Source of the DNA: Lachnospiraceae bacterium
Lineage (GTDB): Bacteria > Bacillota > Clostridia > Lachnospirales > Lachnospiraceae
Assembly: GCA_022652545.1 (NCBI GenBank)
Contig: JALCRM010000008.1
Location: forward strand, 1 to 64,000
Direction of reading: 5' to 3'
Length of the DNA: 64,000 nucleotides
The notes under the pieces are model-generated. The model was not told the origin of the DNA and did not search any database. It saw only the letters and a program-made list of their open reading frames with translations. This document shows positions 19,162-27,740 of this stretch, piece by piece. Position numbers and translations under genes: made by a program. Numbering within the stretch: position 1 is the first letter of the stretch; each line of letters begins with the position of its first letter.

Positions 19162-19316
19162 AACCGCAGAGTCAGCAACAGTATGGCGGCATTTTCAGCA
19201 GGTATCTGAAATCCCGACGATCTTCTTTATAAGCGGATCCTCAATACGCACTACAGTCCGGCAGGTAAACGATGTATATTTATCATGTATATCGGAACGC
19301 AGGAGGGCAGTTGCAT

Positions 19317-19949
19317 ATGGATCTTTTTTTAACGTTGCTGAGCGGTATTGCCTGGACAGTTGTTTATATTGAATGCATCAGGAAAGGTTTTAAGGAAAAA
19401 ACATGCTGCATGCCTCTGTTTGCACTCGGGCTCAATGTGGCGTGGGAATTTATCTATACGATGGGGTATATTGCGCAAAGGAATTTCGGCGCGCAGGGCA
19501 TCATCAACATAGTCTGGTCCTGCTGTGATGTGATCATTCTGGTCACCTGTTTTAAATTCGGCGCGGAGTACTTTCCGGTCAAAGAGAAAAAACATTTTAT
19601 CTTTTTCTGTATTCTCTGCCTCTTTTCCTGTTTTGCTTTACAGATGGCTTTTTACCTTCCGTTCAGTCGTCATGATGCCGCACAGTATTCAGCCTTTGCG
19701 CAGAATGTCGTCATGTCGGTGCTGTTTGTGTTTATGCTCCTTCGCAGAGGCAGTACCAGAGGACAGTCTATGACGATCGCTGTCGCAAAATGGATCGGAA
19801 CGCTGGCGCCGACGATACAGAGGGGCATTCTCAGGGAGTTCAATATCTATGTTTTGCTGTGCGGGATCATTTGCACTGTGTGGGATATTCTATATATCCT
19901 GATGCTGTGGAAGAAGAGCGGCACAAATAATCAGGACGGAGCTGTGTGA
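19317..19949 (+). CDS. Seven-helix membrane protein resembling transmembrane terpene cyclases
   Basis: A 210-residue polytopic protein with about seven hydrophobic helices. Near its second helix it has LNVAWEFIYTMGY and in its last helix VWDILYI. An N-x-x-W-E near the start and a W/F-D-x-x-Y near the end are the hallmarks, as I recall them, of the Pyr4/PaxB-type transmembrane terpene cyclases, whose Glu and Asp are the proposed catalytic acids. Bacterial members of this fold are mostly uncharacterised. ATG 19317 has AGGAGGG about nine bases upstream. No prenyl synthase is nearby, so the enzymatic role is inference; it could be a non-catalytic relative. Confidence 0.55.
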   Translation: MDLFLTLLSGIAWTVVYIECIRKGFKEKTCCMPLFALGLNVAWEFIYTMGYIAQRNFGAQGIINIVWSCCDVIILVTCFKFGAEYFPVKEKKHFIFFCILCLFSCFALQMAFYLPFSRHDAAQYSAFAQNVVMSVLFVFMLLRRGSTRGQSMTIAVAKWIGTLAPTIQRGILREFNIYVLLCGIICTVWDILYILMLWKKSGTNNQDGAV

Positions 19950-19978
19950 CAATATCACAGTAAGGGAATCAGACCTGA

Positions 19979-20842
19979 TCAGCTTTCCTCTATGTCAATG
20001 ATGATCGGATGTTCTTTCATTTTGTCATTCGGATAATGCAGCACCAGCTTCTGCAGTCCGTCTGCGGTTTGCAGGATCATGCCGTGGCCGCCGTTTTCAG
20101 CAAATAGCGGGTCCTTTCGCTGTTTCCATGGACCTGTAATTTTTCCGCTTTCTGAGACGGCAAGCCCGATGGCATATCCGTGCATGCCCCAGCTGGACCA
20201 GATCATATGGAGCGAATGCGTATCTCCTTGATAATAGGCATAAGGTCCGTCTGAAAAATACACGTTACTGTCTATGCCGAACTCAGTTTTGGCAAACGGG
20301 ACCGGCTTTGCCCATACCGCCTCATCTGCGTAAAAAAGCGTCACAGGTGTGCCTGCGGACTGCCTGAGATCGTCCGAGAGCGGCATTGCGCAGACAGCGC
20401 CGCGAAGTTCTTCCGGAAAACTGTGACTGAACAGAAGGAATGGTTTTCCGTTATCATCGATCAGCAGGGAGCCGTCGATACAACTCCAGTCTTTTGGCGT
20501 TACCGTATCGTTTGTCAGAGGCTTGAACGGGCCTAAAGGAGAGGACGAGATAAGGAGCTGTATTCCCTTTTTGCGTCCTTTCGCACCGAAAGTGGAGATC
20601 AGGTAGAAATTGTTTTTGTAATATACACACTCAGGAGCCCAGTAGCATTCCGTTGCCCAGAAGGTCCCGTCATTGTGGAAGATCTCAAACGGGCCATCCC
20701 ATTCCTTCAGGCTGCTGCCGGTATATACATCAAATCCTTCTGCAGGGCCCCACGCCGTCTGGCTGCGTGTGCCGTACATGTAATAGATGCCATCGTGAAG
20801 AAGGATAAAAGGATCCCGGATATAGATTTCCTGCGCTTTCAT
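19979..20842 (-). CDS. Family 43 glycoside hydrolase
   Basis: A 287-residue five-bladed propeller glycosidase. The catalytic base region is YIRDPFILLHDGIYYMYGT and the pKa-modulating aspartate is in CIDGSLLIDDNGK. Where the general-acid glutamate is usually found (EGP) the protein has SDGP, as in a GH43 subgroup I recall from gut Firmicutes. No signal peptide, so it cleaves imported short xylosides or arabinosides. ATG 20842 has AAGGAGGA six bases upstream and lies one base after the symporter stop, so the two are co-translated. Confidence 0.85.
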   Translation of the reverse strand: MKAQEIYIRDPFILLHDGIYYMYGTRSQTAWGPAEGFDVYTGSSLKEWDGPFEIFHNDGTFWATECYWAPECVYYKNNFYLISTFGAKGRKKGIQLLISSSPLGPFKPLTNDTVTPKDWSCIDGSLLIDDNGKPFLLFSHSFPEELRGAVCAMPLSDDLRQSAGTPVTLFYADEAVWAKPVPFAKTEFGIDSNVYFSDGPYAYYQGDTHSLHMIWSSWGMHGYAIGLAVSESGKITGPWKQRKDPLFAENGGHGMILQTADGLQKLVLHYPNDKMKEHPIIIDIEES

Positions 20843-20843
20843 A

Positions 20844-22211
20844 CTATTCCTCCTTGAGGTCGCTCTCTTTTTTCTGGTACAATGCACGGAATTTTTCTCT
20901 CAGTTCATTGGTGACCGGGTACGCCCGGAGACTGATGAGAATTATGATCGCCATTGCAGCAGGGACAATAAAGCGGATCCCGTTGATTCCTGCCAGTGTT
21001 GCCTGATTCTGCCCACCGACGGCGCCGGCAATATAGCCGGTTACAGTCAGCACAAGACTGATGATCCCGCTTGTGACTGCAATGCCGCATTTGTTTGAAA
21101 AACCTTTTAATGCCGCCATAATCCCGTTCATCATGCTGTTCTTCTCAAAATAGATCAGGTCAGTCATTTCCGTCATCAGCATAGAATTGAAAGCCATCGA
21201 CATCGTCGCAAAGAAAGAGGCTGCACCGGAAACAACGAACAGAAGCGGAAGATTTTTTCCGGCAAAATAAGTCAGTACGCTGCAGAGGAGAACAGCGATC
21301 TGCGATACGGAAAAGGCCTTTCTGACGCCTTTGCACAATCTCATGATCACCGGCAGACCTACGGCGATGCCAAGCAGTCCGACAAGCGAGATATCAAGCA
21401 TGTAGAAAGAAATCAGATCGGGCCTGCAGATGTAGTACATCATATAGTATACGGAAGAGGACATCATGCAGTTATAGGCAATGAAGGCTGCGAGCCAGGT
21501 CACAATGACAGGGATCAGGCCCTTTACGGAAAACAGTTCCCGTATCTCCTCCCGGACCGGTTTTTCCGACTTTTTCTGCATTACATATTTTTCACTGGTT
21601 CTGGCAAAACAGATCCAGCAGGAGACAGTCATCAGCGCCCCTGCCAGCGCCATCACGATCATATATCCTTTTGCCGTGTTTTGACCGCCGAAAAAGGAGA
21701 CCGCCACCAGCGCAAAAGAAGTGGCAAGAGTTGTGAAAATGCCCATTGTAAAGGTATATGCAGAGATCATACGGTTTCTTTGATCCGCCCGGTCTGTTAC
21801 GGCATTGATCAGCGCTCCGCAGGGGATTTCCATAGCCGTCCGCAGCATTCCGAAACCGACATAGAATACAGCTGTCCATATGATCTTACCGGTGTCACTG
21901 ATATTGGGGGATGCGAAAAGAAGAACCGTAACAATGGAAAGCGGAAGAGGAACGAACAGAAGATAAGGACGGTACCGTCCCCATCTTGATTTTGTCCGGT
22001 CTGCAAGCACGCCCATCATGGGGTCATTGATCGCATCCCAGATGGATGCAAGTACCATGATGATTCCGACGGCGGCGACCGGTACTTTGAAAGTGTCAGT
22101 CAGAAAGATCATCAGATAGGAGCCGACGACGGCCCCCATGATCTGATAGCCGCTTCCCTGTGCAAAGGCATACGACCAGACAGTCGATGTTTTCAGCTTT
22201 TCATCCTTCAT
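20844..22211 (-). CDS. GPH-family sugar:cation symporter
   Basis: A 455-residue twelve-helix transporter of the glycoside-pentoside-hexuronide:cation family. Landmarks are FLTDTFKVPVAAVG, the conserved DAINDPMMGVLADRT loop after helix 2, RWGRYRPYLL, and the CGALINAVTDRADQRNRM loop. It imports a glycoside for the adjacent GH43 enzyme. AAGGAGGT precedes ATG 22211. Order on the minus strand is AraC regulator, symporter, glycosidase. Confidence 0.92.
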   Translation of the reverse strand: MKDEKLKTSTVWSYAFAQGSGYQIMGAVVGSYLMIFLTDTFKVPVAAVGIIMVLASIWDAINDPMMGVLADRTKSRWGRYRPYLLFVPLPLSIVTVLLFASPNISDTGKIIWTAVFYVGFGMLRTAMEIPCGALINAVTDRADQRNRMISAYTFTMGIFTTLATSFALVAVSFFGGQNTAKGYMIVMALAGALMTVSCWICFARTSEKYVMQKKSEKPVREEIRELFSVKGLIPVIVTWLAAFIAYNCMMSSSVYYMMYYICRPDLISFYMLDISLVGLLGIAVGLPVIMRLCKGVRKAFSVSQIAVLLCSVLTYFAGKNLPLLFVVSGAASFFATMSMAFNSMLMTEMTDLIYFEKNSMMNGIMAALKGFSNKCGIAVTSGIISLVLTVTGYIAGAVGGQNQATLAGINGIRFIVPAAMAIIILISLRAYPVTNELREKFRALYQKKESDLKEE

Positions 22212-22308
22212 ACTATACCTCCTTGTGATATCGATGATTCAGTATAGTAGCAGGGATCGCATTCCTCTCCCACATACAGAATGGTCAAAGATCCGATTTA
22301 TTTTGTCC

Positions 22309-23421
22309 TCATTTCGGCGCTCTGTGTTTTTTTCGATAATAGGATGGAGTGCAGTTATATCGGGATTTAAAGCGCTTTGTAAAATAGTCGACAGAGTCAT
22401 ATCCGACTTTTTGAGACAGCTCCTGTATGGTAAGATCGCTGTCCAGCAGGTACTCCTCCGCATGCCTCAGCCGGATGTTCTGAAGAATCGTACAATAATT
22501 GCTTTTCATGTTTTTACGAAAAAGTTTGCTGAGATAGGCGGTGCTGTAGTGAAAGAAGCCGGCAAGATAATCCAGCGTCACGGTATCATAATGCTGGTTC
22601 ATGTATTCCAGGATCAGGGTAAAGTCATTTTCAGCCGTTTTCTTTTTGTCATAGCCGTAATACTGGATCGTCTCGCTGTAATGGCGCAGTAAGGTACAGA
22701 ACAGGACCTGGAGATAGCTGTTGCGCAGGATGGAACTGTAGTTGTCGCTGTTGTTGGATTCGATGGCGATATTCCGGATCAGCATACGGATATCTTCATT
22801 GTTGTCTGTGTGAAACAGAAGATAATTTGACTGTACGGTCTCATACAAAGTGTTTTTGAAAAAGGCGGCAAGCAGGTCATCCTTCACCATGAAATAACCG
22901 AATATCGCATCAAACGTCGACTTGCGGACCATGATACTGATAATGAAACTGTCCGAGTCAACGATCACACTGTGCGGCGTAAACGGCGAAATAACGCAGA
23001 ATTCCCCTTCATTCATGGTCCTTTCTTCATTTGTTATGATCTGTCGGCAATGCCCTCTGTACACATAGTTCAGTTCAAGACAATTCTGTTTATGAATGCC
23101 GTCGTCCACATAGGGCAGATGCTGATAGGCATAGATATCTTTTCCGTAGGGGATGACGGTGCTTTCACTGATGACATCGCCCTGATGCAAGCGGGCATTA
23201 TCCGGAAAGATGATCGGCATGTTCAGCATATATTCCTCAAACTGTCGGTCATTCATGTGCCGGGGGTCCTTTCTGGCCGGCAGCCGGGGCGCATTTTCGA
23301 ACTGATACCCGCTCTTTTCAAGGAGCGATACCGCTTCCATGAAACGCAGAGTCCCGCCATACTTTTTATGATGCTCCGCCAGCGTGTTTTTCACGTCCCT
23401 GATCGTCATATCCTGCCGCAT
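22309..23421 (-). CDS. AraC-family transcriptional regulator
   Basis: A 370-residue regulator. An N-terminal cupin sensor region (LELNYVYRGHCRQII, GEFCVISPFTPHSV) is followed by a C-terminal pair of helix-turn-helices (LDYLAGFFHYSTAYLSKLF and VGYDSVDYFTKRFKSRY). It most likely senses the sugar taken up by the GPH symporter and activates the symporter-GH43 genes, which begin 97 bases downstream on the same strand. Confidence 0.88.
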   Translation of the reverse strand: MRQDMTIRDVKNTLAEHHKKYGGTLRFMEAVSLLEKSGYQFENAPRLPARKDPRHMNDRQFEEYMLNMPIIFPDNARLHQGDVISESTVIPYGKDIYAYQHLPYVDDGIHKQNCLELNYVYRGHCRQIITNEERTMNEGEFCVISPFTPHSVIVDSDSFIISIMVRKSTFDAIFGYFMVKDDLLAAFFKNTLYETVQSNYLLFHTDNNEDIRMLIRNIAIESNNSDNYSSILRNSYLQVLFCTLLRHYSETIQYYGYDKKKTAENDFTLILEYMNQHYDTVTLDYLAGFFHYSTAYLSKLFRKNMKSNYCTILQNIRLRHAEEYLLDSDLTIQELSQKVGYDSVDYFTKRFKSRYNCTPSYYRKKHRAPK

Positions 23422-23482
23422 ATTTTCACCTTCAGCTTTATGGGCGCACCGGTCCCGGTGCCGTGCAACATGGGATTATAAT

Positions 23483-23519
23483 AAAAACAGCAGGTCAGGC
23501 CGTAACAGGCGCTGTTTTT
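23483..23519. promoter_or_regulatory. Hairpin upstream of the AraC gene
   Basis: AAAAACAGC (23483-23491) pairs with GCTGTTTTT (23511-23519) in the region between the AraC gene and the divergent lactonase. With T-runs on either strand it could act as a weak terminator or as a structured leader for AraC. A TATAAT-like element (23476-23481) overlaps its edge on the minus strand. Confidence 0.4.
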
Positions 23520-23670
23520 ATAAATTCAGATTATAGCATACCTTATGCGGCCGGGCGCCGGCGCTTCCGGAGACGGCAGGCATTCCCTGCACTTTTGCCG
23601 CATGGTTGCCCGGATTCCGCAGATGGTATAAGTGACCCGGATGCCACGGAGTACATGGAGGACAAAACAA

Positions 23671-24729
23671 TTGGAGAGCGTATTTTATCTGAGCGGCTAT
23701 GCCGGGCCGCAGGAGGCAGGGATCCTTCGGATCGCCGCTGATTTTGAGGCGGGCAGGCTGGAAATCATGCAAAGCGTCAGGGGGATCCTGAACCCTTCCT
23801 GGGTGCTGCCGCATCCCGGCGGACAGCTCCTCTACGCGGTAGAGGAGTGTGATCCGGACGGAAAACTTACGGCATTCTTCGTGAGCGGGGAGAAACTGCA
23901 GAAAGCCTGCACGCTTCCCACCGGGGGTGCGGATCCCTGTCACCTCTCTTTGTATGAAAGTGCAGGGCTCCTCTGCGCCGCCAATTACACGAGCGGGAGC
24001 CTTGCGGTCTTCCGGCTCGACAGCAGCGGGCTTCCGCTGGAGCGCAGCGGCCTGATCGTCCACAGCGGACACGGGAAAGACCCGGCCCGGCAGGAAGGTC
24101 CGCACATTCATTTTTCCGCGCTGCATGACGGAGAACTGTATGTGACGGATCTCGGACTGGACCGGATCGACAGGTATACGGCAGGTCCGGCCGGCGCAGA
24201 AAACGCCGACAGATCGACAGCCGGAGGCCTGCGGCCGGCAGGCAGAAGCATACTGTTTCCCGAGGGGAGCGGGCCCCGGCATCTGGTATTCCATCCGGAC
24301 AGGCCGGAACTGCTGTATGTTTTATGCGAGCTCTCCTGCATGCTGCATTGTTTTGTCAGGGAAGGAGACGGAGCATACAGACGGTTCCAGTCCCTGTGCG
24401 TGATCCCCGGCGGACCCGTACCCGGCAGCACCGCTGCCGCAGTCCGTTTCTCGGCGGACGGGACCGCACTCTTTACTTCCTGCAGGAGCTGCGATGTCGT
24501 GTCGGCGTTTGCCGTACACGGGGACGGGACCCTGGAACTTCGCGGGAGCTGCGCGGCGGGAGGCAGGACGCCGAGGGACCTCGGCGTATTCGGCGACTAT
24601 CTGGCCGTAGCCTGCCAGGACAGCAGAGTGCTGACAGTGCTGCATTATGACCGCCTTTCCGGAAGGCTGGAGCCTTCCGGCATGTCCGTCAAAACAGAGT
24701 GCAGGCCCTCCTGCGTTGCGCCGCTTTGA
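23671..24729 (+). CDS. Beta-propeller lactonase-family protein (YncE/6-phosphogluconolactonase-like)
   Basis: A 352-residue protein of the same lactonase propeller family as 14602-15783 but much diverged. Landmarks are PSWVLPHPGGQLLYAVEE, GADPCHLSLYES, the QEGPHIHFSAL strand with its histidines, SGPRHLVFHPDRPELLYV and GRTPRDLGVFGDYL. The start is taken as TTG 23671, with GGAGG nine bases upstream, because the protein then opens MESVFYLSGYAG; the in-frame codons before it have no site. Its GC content is higher than that of the genes to its left. It is divergent from the AraC gene and convergent with malic enzyme. Confidence 0.8.
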   Translation: MESVFYLSGYAGPQEAGILRIAADFEAGRLEIMQSVRGILNPSWVLPHPGGQLLYAVEECDPDGKLTAFFVSGEKLQKACTLPTGGADPCHLSLYESAGLLCAANYTSGSLAVFRLDSSGLPLERSGLIVHSGHGKDPARQEGPHIHFSALHDGELYVTDLGLDRIDRYTAGPAGAENADRSTAGGLRPAGRSILFPEGSGPRHLVFHPDRPELLYVLCELSCMLHCFVREGDGAYRRFQSLCVIPGGPVPGSTAAAVRFSADGTALFTSCRSCDVVSAFAVHGDGTLELRGSCAAGGRTPRDLGVFGDYLAVACQDSRVLTVLHYDRLSGRLEPSGMSVKTECRPSCVAPL

Positions 24730-24739
24730 AATTAAAAAT

Positions 24740-24777
24740 GGGAGCCGCCCGCGTACTTTCGTACACAGGCGGATCCC
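24740..24777 (-). terminator. Terminator of the malic enzyme gene
   Basis: GGGAGCCGCC (24740-24749) pairs with GGCGGATCCC (24768-24777) with one mismatch and an inner GTAC/GTAC pair. On the minus strand the stem is followed by ATTTTTAATTT. It probably also blocks read-through from the convergent lactonase. Confidence 0.6.
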
Positions 24778-24828
24778 GCTTAAGTCTTTACTTTTGAAAA
24801 TCTGTTTTGCAGATCCGCAGACCCGGTG

Positions 24829-24907
24829 TCAGATCTTTGCGACGCCGGCTTCGCAGACGGAGGAAACCTGCGTCAGATCCTGGCAACGCCGGTCTCACGG
24901 GCGGCGG
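24829..24907. repeat. Imperfect 43-bp direct repeat at the malic enzyme 3' end
   Basis: The last ~35 bases of malic enzyme recur just after its stop, 43 bases away. Both copies, on the minus strand, can be read as a short peptide ending GVA-(R/K)-I-stop. It looks like a small tandem duplication that has drifted. Confidence 0.4.
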
Positions 24908-26045
24908 CGGAAACTGCCTTTGCCACTGCTTTGGCAACGGACTTGTCGAGCGCCGAAGGAATGATATATTCCGGGGTCAGCTGGTCTTCAGGGATGTAAT
25001 CCGCAATGGCTCTTGCAGCTGCGATCTTCATCGTGTCGTTGATGTCGCTTGCGCGGACATCCAGCGCGCCGCGGAAGATGCCGGGGAATGCGAGAACGTT
25101 GTTGATCTGGTTCGGGAAGTCGCTGCGGCCTGTGCCGATGATCGCGGCGCCGGCAGCCTTTGCTTCGTCAGGCATGATCTCAGGTACCGGGTTGGCCATC
25201 GGGAAGAGGATGGGATCCGGATTCATGCTCTTTACCATCTCTTCGGTCACGCAGTGCGGAGCGGAAACGCCGATAAATACATCTGCGCCCTTCAGGACTT
25301 CCGCAAGTGTGCCCTTGCGCATTTCCTTGTTCGTGATGGCGGCCATTTCGTCCTTCTCGGGATTCATGTTGTCGCGGCCCTGGTAGATTGCGCCGTGGCG
25401 GTCACACATAACGACATCCTTCAGGCCCATTGCGATGAGCAGGCGGATGATCGCCGTGCCTGCAGCGCCGGCGCCGCTCGTTACGACGCGCAGGTCGCCG
25501 ATATCGCGGCCGGTCAGTTTGCAGGCATTCAGCATGGCGGAAAGTACGACGACAGCCGTGCCGTGCTGGTCATCGTGGAAGATCGGGATGTCGCAGCAGG
25601 CCTTCAGCTTCCGCTCGATCTCAAAGCAGCGGGGAGCGGAGATATCCTCGAGGTTGACTCCGCCGAAACTGCCGGCAAGCAGGCGGACGGTATTTACAAT
25701 ATCATCGACTTCCTTGGAACGGATGCAGAGCGGGAAAGCATCGACATCGCCGAAAGCCTTGAACAGTGCGCACTTGCCTTCCATAACGGGCATGCCCGCT
25801 TCCGGGCCGATGTCACCGAGGCCGAGTACGGCGGTACCGTCGGTCACGACGGCTACCAGGTTGTTTCTTCTGGTCAGGTCATAGCTCTTGTTGACATCCT
25901 TCTGGATCTCCAGGCAGGGCTGTGCGACACCGGGGGTATATGCCAGGGAAAGATCTTCCCTTGTCACCAGCGGTACGCGGCAGTTCATCTCGATCTTGCC
26001 TTTCCATTGATAGTGGAGCTTGAGCGATTCTTCTGCGTAGTTCAT
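24873..26045 (-). CDS. NAD(P)-dependent malic enzyme
   Basis: A 390-residue short-form bacterial malic enzyme converting malate to pyruvate and CO2 with reduction of NAD(P). Landmarks are SLAYTPGVAQPCLEI, TDGTAVLGLGDIGPEAGMPVM, IPIFHDDQHGTAVV (metal-binding aspartates), the nucleotide loop GAGAAGTAI, and IIGTGRSDFPNQINN. Length is normal for the family. AAGGAG lies about seven bases before ATG 26045. It lies 101 bases downstream of the broken lactate dehydrogenase gene on the same strand, with a hairpin between. Confidence 0.95.
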   Translation of the reverse strand: MNYAEESLKLHYQWKGKIEMNCRVPLVTREDLSLAYTPGVAQPCLEIQKDVNKSYDLTRRNNLVAVVTDGTAVLGLGDIGPEAGMPVMEGKCALFKAFGDVDAFPLCIRSKEVDDIVNTVRLLAGSFGGVNLEDISAPRCFEIERKLKACCDIPIFHDDQHGTAVVVLSAMLNACKLTGRDIGDLRVVTSGAGAAGTAIIRLLIAMGLKDVVMCDRHGAIYQGRDNMNPEKDEMAAITNKEMRKGTLAEVLKGADVFIGVSAPHCVTEEMVKSMNPDPILFPMANPVPEIMPDEAKAAGAAIIGTGRSDFPNQINNVLAFPGIFRGALDVRASDINDTMKIAAARAIADYIPEDQLTPEYIIPSALDKSVAKAVAKAVSAAARETGVARI

Positions 26046-26088
26046 GAATGTTCTCCTTTGCTGAGTGATATGTTTCTGCAGGCCGGAC

Positions 26089-26114
26089 CCCGTACAGTCC
26101 TGCGGCTGTACGGG
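26089..26114 (-). promoter_or_regulatory. Intercistronic hairpin between ldh and malic enzyme
   Basis: CCCGTACAG (26089-26097) pairs perfectly with CTGTACGGG (26106-26114). It has no T-run, so it is more likely an mRNA-stability or partial-attenuation structure than a full terminator. Confidence 0.45.
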
Positions 26115-26146
26115 CAGCCCTGCTGTGTAACTGTTTTCCGTATGCC

Positions 26147-27094
26147 TCAGATATCGAGCTGTGCAATGATTTCCTTCAGAGCATTGGCGCTGGCGGTGAA
26201 GGCTTTCTCTTCATCAGGCGTCATGGGAGGTGTGGCGATGTTTTCCACGCCGCCCGCACCGATGATGCAGGGAACGCTTACGCAGACGTCGGAAACACCG
26301 TATTCACCGTGCAGCATTGTGGAGCAGGTCAGCACGGAACGGCCGTTCCGCATGATCGCTTCGCAGATGCGGCGGGCGACAAGGGCGATGGCATAGAAGG
26401 TCGCGCCTTTGAGACGGATGACCTGGCCGCCTGCTTCGTGAACGTCCTTGAGGACGGCGTCCTTGTCAGGCATAACGGCACTCTTGTTGCGGCTGCTGCT
26501 GAGGTAGGTCTCGAGGGGCATTCCGCCGACAGCGGTAAGGGACCACGGGATCATGGAAGAATCGCCGTGCTCGCCGAGAACGAAGGAGTGGATATTCTTC
26601 GGGGAGACATTGATGCTCTTTGCAATGTTGTCGCGAAGGCGTGCGGTGTCAAGCAGTGTGCCGGAGCCGATGACCTGGTTCTCCGGAAGGCCGGTGACCT
26701 TGAGGATCGTATAGGTGATGATATCGACGGGATTGCTGACGACAACGTATCTGGCATCGGGGCAGTATTTCATGATCTGCGGCATAACGCTCTTGATGAT
26801 ACGTACATTGCCCTGTGCCAGGTCGATCCTGGTCTGTCAGGGCTTCCTTGCGCTGCCTACCGTGACGATGACGATATCGGAACCCACCGTGTCTGAATAA
26901 TCGCCGGAAATGATCTTGGAAGCCGGCAGGAACGCGCTGCCCTGTTCAATGTCCATGGCTTCGCCGTTTGCTTTGTCCTTGTTGATATCCACAAGGACTA
27001 TTTCTGCAGCGGTTCCGCTGAGGCACAGTGTATAGGCGATCGTTGCACCGACATTGCCTGCACCGAGTACTGTGATTTTACTTGTTTTGTTCAT
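26147..27094 (-). pseudogene. ldh: L-lactate dehydrogenase gene interrupted by one in-frame TGA
   Basis: The frame is otherwise intact for 315 codons, the normal length of L-lactate dehydrogenase. The N-terminus has the NAD loop GAGNVGATIAY. The C-terminal part has SNPVDIITY, the proton-relay motif GEHGDSS, and ARRICEAIMRNG. Codon 86 (26837-26839 on the minus strand) is TGA where the family has the Gly of SARKPGQTR; the flanking sequence continues in frame as QTRIDLAQGN. A GGA-to-TGA change explains it. The gene would yield an 85-residue NAD-loop fragment, or reinitiation at an internal ATG (26785). Other genes here use TGA as a stop, so recoding is unlikely. A sequencing error cannot be excluded. 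AAGGAGGT precedes ATG 27094. Confidence 0.88.
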
Positions 27095-27116
27095 GATCGA
27101 ACCTCCTTGGCCGATT

Positions 27117-27168
27117 GTATGCCTTTGGCATACAGAATGAATGTTATGGAACGAACTGTTGTGGAACG
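27117..27168. promoter_or_regulatory. Hairpin and 15-bp direct repeats upstream of ldh
   Basis: Just upstream of the ldh ribosome site lies an inverted repeat, TGTATGCC-N3-GGCATACA (27117-27135 region). Further upstream are two direct copies of TGTTRTGGAACG at 27142-27153 and 27157-27168, spaced 15 bases start to start. They look like binding sites for a regulator of the ldh-malic enzyme unit. Confidence 0.4.
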
Positions 27169-27201
27169 GACTGAAATACTGCAAATAATGGAGATAAACG
27201 G

Positions 27202-27648
27202 TTAAAGCATATCCTGCATATCTTCCAGCGGCTTCTGGCCGTCAGAGAGATGGATGTAGGCTATGATGCAGAGCGAGGCGCGGGAAAGCTTTGTAAATGC
27301 GGGCGTTTCGCTTAAAACGGGACCGCCGGCCGGCAGAAATACATACGAACAGGTGACCGGCAGAAAGGAAAAGCGGTCATCGTCGTTCTGCACAGTGCCG
27401 TAGAAAAACATCGGCACGGATCCTGCCTGCAGGTCACCTGCTGCCTGGACCGGTGCGCTCAGCATGGCCGCAGCGGGGAAAATCATCGCTGCGCTGCTGC
27501 AAGTTCCTGCATTGCCGTGAAGAGACTCTGCGACAAAATAAGGAAATGCAGCCGAAAAAAACAGCAGGGCACTGATCAGCAGGCCGGCTGTCAAATACTT
27601 TATTCCCGATGGACTTGTTTTGTAAACAGGTTTTTGCATCATTTTCAT
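27202..27648 (-). CDS. Hypothetical protein with an N-terminal membrane helix
   Basis: A 148-residue frame starting at ATG 27648 (MKMMQKPVYK...). It has a membrane helix at about residues 19-45 and a moderately hydrophobic remainder that I do not recognise. There is no obvious ribosome site, although a TATAAT sequence lies directly upstream of the ATG. It follows the MBOAT gene by about 90 bases on the same strand. Its reality as a gene is uncertain. Confidence 0.35.
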   Translation of the reverse strand: MKMMQKPVYKTSPSGIKYLTAGLLISALLFFSAAFPYFVAESLHGNAGTCSSAAMIFPAAAMLSAPVQAAGDLQAGSVPMFFYGTVQNDDDRFSFLPVTCSYVFLPAGGPVLSETPAFTKLSRASLCIIAYIHLSDGQKPLEDMQDML

Positions 27649-27740
27649 TATAGCATAATCGGAATGGGGAATGCGCATGCAACCGCCCGTGCGCGCTGCG
27701 ATCAAAAGGCAGATCTCTGCTCTGCGCCGAAGGCACGGGA

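Noticed and set aside
24807-26396. A 529-codon open frame on the plus strand
   Set aside because: It is antisense to malic enzyme and the end of ldh, both with full catalytic motifs. No ribosome site or domain.
26837-26839. TGA as recoded glycine or selenocysteine in ldh
   Set aside because: Many genes in the window end at TGA, so it is a stop here. The family residue is Gly, not Cys/Sec, and no SECIS-like hairpin follows.
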